From positions 1 through 64,000 of the forward strand of contig CAYPEK010000005.1 in the NCBI GenBank assembly GCA_964409645.1: DNA of 64,000 nt. Direction: 5' to 3'. Under the pieces are notes generated by a model. It was not told the DNA's origin, did not search any database, and saw only the letters and a program-made list of their open reading frames with translations. This DNA comes from CAYPEK01 sp964409645. Lineage in GTDB: Bacteria > UBP15 > UBA6099. The position numbers and the translations under genes were made by a program. Within the stretch, counting starts at the first letter, position 1. Every line of letters begins with the position of its first letter. Shown piece by piece: positions 36,622 through 45,500 of this stretch.

Positions 36622-37569
36622 TCAGCCTTTGAAAGTCGGGTCCCATTTTTTGAGAGCGGCAAGAGCCTGTTTGTACGTCGGAAGAGCGGTTACCGCGCCC
36701 GGCGCGAGTGTGCTGAGCGACGCGACCGCTGCGCCGAACCGCGCGCATTTCTCAGGCTTCCATCCGCGCAGAATGCCAAACAGAAAACCGCCCACGTACG
36801 CGTCGCCCGCGCCTGTTGTATCGACGCATTTCACCTTGTATGCAGGCACCGCCGTCTTGCCTTCCGCCGTCGCGATCAGACTGCCCTTCTCGCCCCTCTT
36901 GATAACCGCCAGTCCGACGCCGCGTTCGAGAAAGAAATCCGCCATGCGCTCGGGCGTCTTGCGGCCCGTGATACGCAACGCCTCGGATTCGTTCGCGAAG
37001 AATATGTCGCTGTAAGGCAACGCATCCTCGACGAACGAGAGCCAGTTCCCGTTGACGTCCCACACCGTATCAACCGACGTGATTAGGCCGAGTTTTCGGC
37101 CCCGGCGGAGCAGCCGCGCGAGCGGCGCGCCCTTCATGCCCGCGTTCAGAAGAATCCCGCCGCAATGCAGCAGCCGCGCATCCTTGAACCGTTCGAGCGG
37201 GAAGTCGGTATCCTTCAACGCAGCGTTCGCGCCCTGCGTGTGGACGAACGTGCGTTCTCCGTCTGACGCAACAAGCACGTTCGTGGCCGACGTGCCGAGT
37301 TTTTTATCCGTGTGAAGCGCGGAGAGATCGAGTCCCTCGCGCGCGAGCGCGTCCTTGAGAAAACGGCCCGTGTTGTCGTCGCCGACGCGGCCGACGAGCG
37401 CCGTTTCGACGCCGAGGCGGGCGAGCGCGCTGCCCGTGTTCGCCGCGCAGCCGCCGATGCAGAGATCGATCGTGTCCGCCGATTCGAGAATCCCGCGACG
37501 CGGCATTCTGTCCACCGGCCGCACAACTATATCAGCAATCACGATCCCGCCGCAAACAACCTCTGCCAT
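36622..37569 (-). CDS. PfkB-family carbohydrate kinase
   Basis: The 315-residue protein is a ribokinase/PfkB-type kinase: CIGGCAANTGSALARLG near the N-terminus, GRVGDDNTGRFLKDAL, and the anion-hole/catalytic signature DTTGAGDAYVGGF near residue 248. It phosphorylates a sugar or nucleoside with ATP in the cytoplasm. GGAGGG eight bases upstream supports the start. The start overlaps the immediate end of the TolB-like gene (one base between stop and start), so the two form an operon on the minus strand. Sugar specificity cannot be assigned; ribose, fructose and 2-keto-3-deoxygluconate kinases share these motifs. Confidence 0.92.
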   Translation of the reverse strand: MAEVVCGGIVIADIVVRPVDRMPRRGILESADTIDLCIGGCAANTGSALARLGVETALVGRVGDDNTGRFLKDALAREGLDLSALHTDKKLGTSATNVLVASDGERTFVHTQGANAALKDTDFPLERFKDARLLHCGGILLNAGMKGAPLARLLRRGRKLGLITSVDTVWDVNGNWLSFVEDALPYSDIFFANESEALRITGRKTPERMADFFLERGVGLAVIKRGEKGSLIATAEGKTAVPAYKVKCVDTTGAGDAYVGGFLFGILRGWKPEKCARFGAAVASLSTLAPGAVTALPTYKQALAALKKWDPTFKG

Positions 37570-37570
37570 T

Positions 37571-38722
37571 TCAGAACCCTCCTTCGTCTGAAACCGTACC
37601 CGTCATTCCGTTGATGAGCCTGAAACGGCCCGCATTCTTGAGCATTAGCTTCGGGTCACCGTTTGGAAGTTCGATCATCCATATTTCGGAGACCCACTCG
37701 TTTTCGTCGTCGCGGCGGCGGAAATAAATCCGCTTTCCGTCCCGCGTCCACTGCGGGGATGTCCCGCGCGCCGTGAGCTGCGTTCGTTGCCCGCCGGCAA
37801 TATCAATTATCCATATTCCGGTCGAATCGCCGAGACTGTCCCGTGTATGCACGGCGATCCTGCGGCCGTCCGGACTGAACACCGGTTCGTTGTCGCTCAC
37901 TTCGTCGGGCGTGAGCAGCTTCCAGTTGTCGTCCCTGCCGCTGCCGATGTAGAGCTGGCGGCAGCCGGTCGCGCTGTCAATGCGGCCCGCGATTATTTTG
38001 CTGCCATTCGGCGACCACGCTTCGAGGCGCGAGTTTTGAAAAGTATTCAGCACTTTCCTTTTCGCGACGTCGAACACTAGCGTATCGCCGATATCAGCGG
38101 CGCCGAACGCCATCCGCTGAACCGCCAGAAGCGTGCCGTCAGGCGAAAAATTTCTCGGCGCATGAAGCACACCTACGTGATTCTTCGGGCTCTTCCAGAA
38201 CTGTTTCGGCTTCGAGCAGTCGGAGTCCGCCCGGCAGTACCACACCCCGCCGTCATAGTCCGGCTTGCCGTATTTGCCTAGGTTGATTCTGTTGAAAACA
38301 AGCAACTTGCCGTCAGGCGACAACACCGGGTTGAGGTCCGAAACATTCGCGGGCGGCTTGTCGAGAAAATTCGTCTCTTTCTTCGACTGCTGCTCGCGGC
38401 CGGAGTCGAGCGTCTCCTTTGCAAGAGCGTACGGCGTATATGGGTCCGCCTCTCCTGTCGGCGTCTGATAGACAATCAGTTTCGCCTTTTCAGAAATCAC
38501 ATAACCGCCGACGCCGTTGCCGCCGGACGTGAGCCGGCGCGGCTTCTCTCCTTCCGTCCAAATCCAAAGGCTTGCGGATTCCTTCTCCGCCGAGCGCATG
38601 AAAATGAGCCGGTCTTTGGAGTCAGGCGCCACCACGCCGCCCTTGGGTTCGGCAGCCTGTGCAGCAGCACATGCAAAAAAAGCCGCCACTGTGATTGCTA
38701 TTATCAATGTTCGCCGATTCAT
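37571..38722 (-). CDS. Secreted TolB-like (PD40) beta-propeller protein
   Basis: The 383-residue protein has a signal peptide (LIIAITVAAFFACAAAQA). The body consists of repeated propeller blades of the WD40-like PD40/TolB kind: LNPVLSPDGKLLVFNR, APRNFSPDGTLLAVQR, NEPVFSPDGRRIAVH and TSPQWTRDGKRIYFRR. Such proteins are periplasmic and serve as binding or scaffolding modules; a peptidase domain, as in DPP-type enzymes, is absent here. It is the first gene of an operon with the PfkB kinase, an odd pairing of an exported and a cytoplasmic protein. No Tol-Pal genes are nearby, so it is not called tolB. Confidence 0.82.
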   Translation of the reverse strand: MNRRTLIIAITVAAFFACAAAQAAEPKGGVVAPDSKDRLIFMRSAEKESASLWIWTEGEKPRRLTSGGNGVGGYVISEKAKLIVYQTPTGEADPYTPYALAKETLDSGREQQSKKETNFLDKPPANVSDLNPVLSPDGKLLVFNRINLGKYGKPDYDGGVWYCRADSDCSKPKQFWKSPKNHVGVLHAPRNFSPDGTLLAVQRMAFGAADIGDTLVFDVAKRKVLNTFQNSRLEAWSPNGSKIIAGRIDSATGCRQLYIGSGRDDNWKLLTPDEVSDNEPVFSPDGRRIAVHTRDSLGDSTGIWIIDIAGGQRTQLTARGTSPQWTRDGKRIYFRRRDDENEWVSEIWMIELPNGDPKLMLKNAGRFRLINGMTGTVSDEGGF

Positions 38723-38853
38723 GATTAACTCTTGTTCAAATAATATTTCGGCGCTTTGAGCTGCACAGGCTGCGAGCCCGTGCGGACTTGTCGATGCATC
38801 TTATATTGGACGGGATATTCGTGAATTTCCCGCCGGATATGATCGATTCGATA

Positions 38854-40752
38854 TCAGCCGAAGAAAATCGGGCGGCGGCTGACGCTCGCCGGGAGCGGCA
38901 GCGGGCGATACGGCGTGCCGGCCGTCTCCTCACGTATCTGCTCCACCAGTTCTTCGAACTTCATTTCCTTCTGCTCGCGCGTCTTCCGTATCCGCGCCAT
39001 TAGGATACCCGACTCCATCTCCTTCTTGCCCACGACGAGTATGTACGGGATCCATTCCTTCTCGGCGTTGCGGATTTTCTTTCCGACGGTGTCCGAGCGG
39101 TCGTCAATGTCCGCACGAATGTTCGCCGCCGCGAGCTTCGCGCAAAGCTCCTCGCCGAACGCCGTGAATTCATCGCTCACCGGCGCCACACGCACCTGAG
39201 TCGGCGCCAGCCACACCGGGAACATCCCCGGCCGGCCCTGCTTGATGTCGATTGCGATGTTTTCGAGGATCGCGCAGAGCGTGCGCTCGATGCTGCCGAA
39301 CGACGACGCATGCAGGATGACCGCCGACGGATGCTTCTTGCCGTCCTCGTCGATGTGGCCGATGTTGAACCGCTCGCCGTCCTTCACATCCCACTGCACG
39401 GTCGATACCTGTATGTTGCTTTCGTCCTCAGTGATACTCTGAAATTCGTTCTTGATCGCATAGTAGTGCGTCATCTCCGGCATGAGCTTGAAGAACGACG
39501 GCACGCCCATGTTGCGGCAGATGTTAAGCAGCCATTCCTTGTTTTCCTCAAAGAAATCTATCGTGCCCTCCCAGCCGAGCACCCAGCGGTCCCCCGCGAT
39601 GATGTTGTTCATCAGGTCGCGGAACTTGTAGCAGAGCACCTCGTACTCCTGCTTCGCCTCATCGACCGTCGCGCAAGCGGCGTGCATGTCCGTCATCATA
39701 AAGTTGCGCACACGTTTCAAGCCGCTCACCTCGCCCTCCTGCTCGTTGCGGAAGCAGGTGGCCTCCTCGTAAACCTTCAGCGGCGACTGCCGGCGCGAGA
39801 ATCGCACGTTCTGCATGAACGGGAACCCGAGCGGGTCGGACGCGTAGCGCAGGAAGCACGTCCCGCGGCCACCGTCCACCTTGTAGTCGCGTTCGTGGAA
39901 CTCGCCCATCAGCTCACCAACGATGTTGTTGTCGCTCTTGATGATGATCGGGTTCTTCATCTCCATCGCGCCCCATTCGTGCGCGAGGCGGCCCGCGTAC
40001 TCAAGAATCAGCTTCTGGACGAACAGCCCCTTCGGATACCATTTAAAGTGCCCCTTCTCGGACACTTCGCAGTAATCAACCAGTTCCTGCTGCTGCATGT
40101 ACTTGATGTGCATCGGCTGCCGCTCGGTGTCCACCCCGCGGCCGAGCTCGTTGCCAACGAAGCGTTTCAGCAACTTATAAACCGGTTGCTTTTTATCGAA
40201 TATCTTGCAGCGCGAATATACCTCCGGGTCAATGTCGTACAGACCGCCATCGAGGTCCACCGCGACGAACCTCGTGAACTTCTCGCGCGGCGCTTTCTCT
40301 TTTTTCGCCTCTTCTTCCTTCTCTTCCTTTTCATCCGCCGTGAACACGCCGCTCCACTCCGACAGCGGGTGCCCCTTCGCGCTGATCTCGAAGCCCTTGT
40401 ACCAGCCGAACGGCGCGCGGAACACATCCACTTTGCCTTCCAGCAACTCCGCCGTCCGCTTCAGAACCTGCAGCGCCGTGCGCGGGTTAGACGGGTCCTG
40501 CGTCAGGTGCACGTACGGATACACGACTACCTTTCCGCACTTGAGCGTCTCGGCGCGCTTCAGCGTGTCCTCCGCGAGCTTGGCCGCCACGACGTTCGGC
40601 GCGCGCTCGTCGTCTTTCTCGACGCCTATGTAAACGACCATGCAGTCGCCTTCATAAGCATACTCGTGCTCCGTTATCTCCTCGGCCGCCTTCATCGCCG
40701 GTTCGGTCGATTTTATCCTTATGTAATTCGTATGAATCCCAAGTGTGCGCAT
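38854..40752 (-). CDS. thrS: Threonyl-tRNA synthetase, archaeal type
   Basis: The 632-residue enzyme attaches threonine to tRNA(Thr). The N-terminal 150 residues (GIHTNYIRIKST, VVVYPYVHLTQDPSNP, APFGWYKGFEISAKGHP) form the DTD-like editing domain of archaeal ThrRS, not the TGS/SAD domains of ordinary bacterial ThrRS. The class II core follows, with motif 2 in CFRNEQEGEVSGLKRVRNF and motif 3 in FGSIERTLCAIL, then the anticodon-binding domain (APTQVRVAPVSDEF). Two zinc histidines are visible (MMTDMHA and VILHASSFG). The segment that should supply the zinc Cys reads FLRYASDPLGF, with no Cys. GGGAG precedes the ATG. No T-box was recognised upstream. Confidence 0.92.
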   Translation of the reverse strand: MRTLGIHTNYIRIKSTEPAMKAAEEITEHEYAYEGDCMVVYIGVEKDDERAPNVVAAKLAEDTLKRAETLKCGKVVVYPYVHLTQDPSNPRTALQVLKRTAELLEGKVDVFRAPFGWYKGFEISAKGHPLSEWSGVFTADEKEEKEEEAKKEKAPREKFTRFVAVDLDGGLYDIDPEVYSRCKIFDKKQPVYKLLKRFVGNELGRGVDTERQPMHIKYMQQQELVDYCEVSEKGHFKWYPKGLFVQKLILEYAGRLAHEWGAMEMKNPIIIKSDNNIVGELMGEFHERDYKVDGGRGTCFLRYASDPLGFPFMQNVRFSRRQSPLKVYEEATCFRNEQEGEVSGLKRVRNFMMTDMHAACATVDEAKQEYEVLCYKFRDLMNNIIAGDRWVLGWEGTIDFFEENKEWLLNICRNMGVPSFFKLMPEMTHYYAIKNEFQSITEDESNIQVSTVQWDVKDGERFNIGHIDEDGKKHPSAVILHASSFGSIERTLCAILENIAIDIKQGRPGMFPVWLAPTQVRVAPVSDEFTAFGEELCAKLAAANIRADIDDRSDTVGKKIRNAEKEWIPYILVVGKKEMESGILMARIRKTREQKEMKFEELVEQIREETAGTPYRPLPLPASVSRRPIFFG

Positions 40753-40846
40753 CGTATCCGCTCCCTCTACACAATGATACAGCCGTTTTCACAGCGGCAA
40801 ATGTTAAATTTAGTTCCGCATAGAGCGTTTGTCAACGAGATGTCCC

Positions 40847-40876
40847 TTACACATCGCTCCCGCTTTCGTCTATAAT
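40847..40876 (+). promoter_or_regulatory. Candidate sigma-70 promoter for the TMTC-like gene
   Basis: TTACAC (40847-40852) and a perfect TATAAT (40871-40876) are 18 bases apart. This would give a very short leader before the ribosome-binding site GGGAG at 40884-40888. Confidence 0.45.
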
Positions 40877-40894
40877 AACCGCTGGGAGCCCCGG

Positions 40895-42445
40895 ATGCGG
40901 GCCGCCCGGATCGATATGCGGATATTAGGCGCTAAACGGCTACACATTTTAATAGCGCTCGCGGTTGCGGCGCTTGCCGCCGCAACTTATGCGCGTACTC
41001 TCGACTACGGTTTCGTGTGGGACGACAAGATGATCCTGCGCGAAGACACCCGGTCGCTCGACGTGCGTCAGTCGCTGCGGGCATTCTCAGAGAACATCGA
41101 CCGCCTGTACCGACCGCTGCGGACTATCACTTATGCCATCGACGCTAAGTTCGTCACGCCTAAACACCCGACACGCCCCTACCACGTCACAAACATCCTG
41201 CTCTACGCACTCTCGGCCGCCGCGCTGTACATATTTCTGCTGGTGCTGACCGGCCGGACCGGGTTCGCCGCCGCCGCCGCCGCGCTTTTCGCCGTGCATC
41301 CAGTGCACGCGGAGTCCGCGGCGTGGATTTCCGGGCGTGCGGACCTGATGGCAATGGCGGCGATGTGCTTCTCTTTCTCGCTCCTGATCGTATTCTCACG
41401 CGGAGCTAAAAGCGCCGCCACCCTGATCCCGGGATTGCTCTTCTATGTAGCCGCCCTGCTCTCGAAAGAAACCGCCGCCACCGGATTCGCCATACTCGCG
41501 TGCTGCTTCATCCTGTTCCCGCCAGAAAACAAAAAAAACTATGCAATCAAAGCCTTTTATACGACAACGATGGTCGCTGTCATCACGCTGCTCTACATCT
41601 ATATCCGCTCGTTCGTCGCCCCTAACACGGGTCAGGCGACAACCCCCATCGGCGACACGCTCACCGCGCGGCTGGCCGCATTCGCGCCCGCATTCGCGGA
41701 TTACCACCGACTCTCAATCCTGCCGCTCCGGCAGTGCCTCGTGTACGAGCTGGCAGCGCCGAAGCCGCCATATTTGGCAACAATAGCGACCGCCGCCGCT
41801 CTCGTGGCGGTCGCTGTCGCTCTCGGCATCATTCTCAGGAAAAAAGCTCCTGTCGTCTCTTTCGCGGCGGCATGGTGGATACTCACTCTCATTCCGGTTT
41901 CGAACATAATACCGATTCCGCTCATCGAAGCCGAGCGGTTCCTTTTTCTCCCCTCGGCGGCATGGTGCATGATCGCCGCCGGAGTGTTCCTGATCGATCG
42001 GCCGACAGTGCTGAGGCTGCCGCTCCGAGCCTTTTTTTTCGCGTTGTTCGTCGCCTACATCGCCCTTTCGGCGCAACGCATACCCGTCTTCGAGTCGGAA
42101 TATAAAATCTGGTCCGACACATCGAAATGTGCAACCGCATCGACGATAGCGCACTTCAATTTCGGAAACGAGTGCATGAAGAAAGAACAATATCTGAATG
42201 CCATCGAAGAATACGAACGCGTCATCGAGTTAAAGCCTGAATATTTTCCCGCATACGCGAATATCGGCGACGCCTACGCTCTGATGGGTAAATACGACAG
42301 CGCGATTCCTTACTTCAAGATGAGCCTCGACCGAATGCCGAATCAGCCGAAAGTTATGATTAAGATTAGTCTGGCCTATGACAAAATGAAACGGCACGAA
42401 GAGGCGAAACTGTGGCACGAAAAAGTCCGAAAAATAGTCAAGTGA
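40895..42445 (+). CDS. TMTC-like membrane protein with C-terminal TPR repeats
   Basis: I prefer the ATG at 40895 (GGGAG seven bases upstream); 40916 is an alternative. The roughly 516-residue protein has about ten membrane segments. The first outer loop, DYGFVWDDKMILREDT, carries the DD pair of GT-C mannosyltransferase-type proteins; RPLRTITYAIDAKF, LFAVHPVHAESAAWISGRAD and LLSKETAATGFA match the TMTC/DUF1736 family. The last 110 residues form TPR units (AIEEYERVIELKPEYFPAYA, then YFKMSLDRMPNQ). Family members transfer a sugar, mannose in eukaryotes, to exported proteins. Together with the GT-C-like gene at 11.9 kb this suggests protein glycosylation, but that is inference. Confidence 0.8.
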   Translation: MRAARIDMRILGAKRLHILIALAVAALAAATYARTLDYGFVWDDKMILREDTRSLDVRQSLRAFSENIDRLYRPLRTITYAIDAKFVTPKHPTRPYHVTNILLYALSAAALYIFLLVLTGRTGFAAAAAALFAVHPVHAESAAWISGRADLMAMAAMCFSFSLLIVFSRGAKSAATLIPGLLFYVAALLSKETAATGFAILACCFILFPPENKKNYAIKAFYTTTMVAVITLLYIYIRSFVAPNTGQATTPIGDTLTARLAAFAPAFADYHRLSILPLRQCLVYELAAPKPPYLATIATAAALVAVAVALGIILRKKAPVVSFAAAWWILTLIPVSNIIPIPLIEAERFLFLPSAAWCMIAAGVFLIDRPTVLRLPLRAFFFALFVAYIALSAQRIPVFESEYKIWSDTSKCATASTIAHFNFGNECMKKEQYLNAIEEYERVIELKPEYFPAYANIGDAYALMGKYDSAIPYFKMSLDRMPNQPKVMIKISLAYDKMKRHEEAKLWHEKVRKIVK

Positions 42446-42519
42446 CTACTTGCTGACGCGCGCGGCTCTGATATTTCAATCTCCAATAGCCAGCTACCAT
42501 CTCAATCCGCCGGAATAAA

Positions 42520-42549
42520 AAGAGGGCGGACATCGCTGCCCGCCCTCTT
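42520..42549 (-). terminator. Intrinsic terminator after the giant cysteine-rich gene
   Basis: AAGAGGGCGG (42520-42529) pairs with CCGCCCTCTT (42540-42549) in a 10-base-pair stem. On the minus strand the stem is followed by TTTTATT, giving a U-rich tail. It lies 26 bases after the giant gene's stop and may also stop the convergent plus-strand transcript. Confidence 0.75.
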
Positions 42550-42574
42550 CTGTTTCTGTTAATATCGCCGCGAT

Positions 42575-45500
42575 TTACAGAGAATCGCAGGTGTTCATGC
42601 CGGAGTTCCACGTACATTTGGATGTGTGCCCTTCGCACACGGTCTGCAGACCGTCGAAGGTCGAACACGGCACGCACGTTGCAGGCGAAGCATTCAATGC
42701 GCAGGCATATCCCGTTACGCAAGCCGAGTCCGAAACGCAGGTTTCAACACACAAAACATTGCCGCTGTCCCATCCGCAAGATTTTTCCATGTCTGCTATA
42801 CAGGAATATTGTTCAGTGTAGTTAGTGCAGGCTCCGAGATTATTGTAGCAAGTGGACATTGCGCTGCCCCAGTTGCAGTTCATATCCGCATCGCAAGTCG
42901 GTTGATCGGTGTAGCTTGAACATGCCACTGTATCGACACAGAAGTTGCTCGGGCCGCAAATGCCAGACGCGCAGTCGGTGCCGACGCTGCACATGCAGCC
43001 GAGCGGATACGGTGTGGACACCGGGCACATTTCGCAGTAGGTATTAATCATATCCCACCAGCAGGTGTGCATCGTAGTGCAGCCCGATTCGGCATACGCC
43101 GTGCATGCGTTGGTCGTTACGCAGAGCGTTCCCGTCCATGTGCAGTCGATATCCGCCTGACACGGATCCTGAATCGTGTAGTTGACGCAGACTCCGAGAT
43201 CGTCGTAGCACATCGACGTACCGTAGCTCCAGTTGCAGTTTGCGTCGTTATCGCAGTTGACCTGATCGACGTAGCCGCTGCAAGATGCGCCCACGTCCGC
43301 GCATGAAGTTCCGGTCCACGTGCAGGCGCTGTCAGCGATGCAGGCGTATTCGATGGAATATCCCACGCAGGTCGCAAGGTCGTCGTAACACATGTTAGCG
43401 CTCACACTCCAGTTGCAGTTCGCATCGTTTTCACATGTAGATATATCGGTATGACTGCTGCACGATACGCTTGCGTCCATGCAAACCGACCCCGTCCACA
43501 TGCAATCGACATCGGCTTCGCACGGATACTGCTGCGACGCGTACACAGAACATGACGGATAATCGGTGTAGCACGTTCCGTCGTAATTGCTCCAGTTGCA
43601 GCTGGAGTCCATCTCGCAGGAGGTGCCGCTTGTATAACTTGAGCAACCGACCGCCGCCGTTTCGCATGATGTGCCGTTCCACGTGCAGGCGACGTCCGCG
43701 CTGCACGCATATTCGATCATGTATTCCGAGCAAGATGCAAGTTTGTCGAAGCAAGCACTGATGCTTGTGCTCCAGATGCAGGTCGTGCCGCCGATGCAGC
43801 TTGTCTCATCCGAGTAGCTTGTACAACTCGCGGCCGTCNNNNNNNNNNNNNNNNNNNNNNNNNNNNNNNNNNNNNNNNNNNNNNNNNNNNNNNNNNNNNN
43901 NNNNNNNNNNNNNNNNNNNNNNNNNNNNNNNNNNNNNNCTGATCCGTGTAACCGCTGCACGATGTTCCCATATCCGTACACGACGTGCCGGTCCACGTGC
44001 AGGCGACGTCCGCGCCGCACGCATATTCGATAATGTATTCCGAGCAAGATGCAAGTTTGTCGAAGCAAGCACTGATGCTCCCGCTCCAGATGCAGGTCGT
44101 GCCGCCGATGCAGCTTGTCTCATCCGAGTAACTCGAACAACTCGCGGCCGACATTTCGCAGAGGTTGCCGGAGCCGCAAATACCGGAGTTGCATTCCGTT
44201 CCGCTTGTGCACGCGCATCCGATCGGATACGGCGGAGAGATCGGGCAAAGCTCGCAGTACGCGTTAGTCTGATCCCACCAGCACGTCGGGTCGGAAACGC
44301 AACCGGTTTCCGCATACGATGTGCACGCGTTGGTCATCACACAGAAGGCGCCCGTCCACGTGCAGGTTGCATCGTTCATGCAGGTCGTCTGGTCCATATA
44401 GCTCGCGCAGGTCGATACGCCGATCGCCTCGCAGGAAGTACCGTTCCACGTGCATTCGGTATCCGTGTTACAGGATGTCTCGTAAATATATCCGGTGCAG
44501 TCGGCCAGATCTTGGTCGCACTGCGTACTCAAGGCATTCCAATTGCAGTTCGCATCCGCCTCGCAGGTTGCCTGATCCGTATAGCTTATGCATCCACCTG
44601 TGAGCGAAACGCAGTCCGTTCCGTTAAACGTGCAGAACGCGCCGTGCATGTTACACCACATCGTGTCAGCCGACAGGTATGAGCACTGGCTGACGGCGTC
44701 TGTGAACTCTTGGCAGGTCGAATAATCTGTATTCCAGTAACAACTGGCCGAATAAGTGTTGCAGGAAGCCTGATCCGTGATGGACCCGCAGCCTGAGCCG
44801 CCGTTCATCACACACAGCGAGTACCCGCTGTCCCACGCGCAGTAGGAGTCCGAAGTACAGGTTGTCTCATCTGTGTAGTTCTGGCAGCAGTCGAGCGGGC
44901 AGTACATCGTCGATTCGCCGGGTTCACAACTCGTATTCCCACATGTCGGCTGGTTCATGCATGAATAGTTGCCGAAGCCGTCGTTCATGCAGACGTACGG
45001 GTCGCAGCAGGAGCCGCCGGACATACAATCAACTCCGTATGCGAGGCATGCCGTGCCTACGTTGCAAGTGGACAATCCACTGTCCCACACACATCCGTAA
45101 GATACGTTGTTTGCAGTACAATCAACTTCATTAAGAATCGAAGCACAGAATGCCGCGCTTACTCCGAGACATTCCGTCCCGTTGTACGTACAGATACTGT
45201 GCGTTCCGCATGCCGTCTGATCGAAGTACATGCACTGAGCTTCGTTATACAAGCCTTCGCACCATGTGCTTTCCCACACACACGCCACGTCGGCGTTGCA
45301 CGCCACCTGATCCACGTAGTTCGTGCAGCTTGTCAGCGAACCACCGGCGTAGCACTTCGATTCCGTACCGTTCCAAGAACAATAGACGTCGGAGCTGCAC
45401 GAAGTTTCATCAGGGTACGACAAGCAGCAGTCGCTCGGGCAAGTGATAGTTGTTTCCGTCCCGCTGCAGACTGTGTCGCCGCAGACCGTCGCATCCGTAC

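Noticed and set aside
39310..40875. Plus-strand open frame of about 520 codons antisense to thrS
   Set aside because: It mirrors the high-GC third positions of the real gene, has no domain, and is rich in Arg, His and Val as expected for a shadow frame.
42575..44068. Apparent separate gene at the 3' end of the giant protein
   Set aside because: It is the continuation of the same repeat series; the frame changes only because the gap is filled with exactly 100 N.
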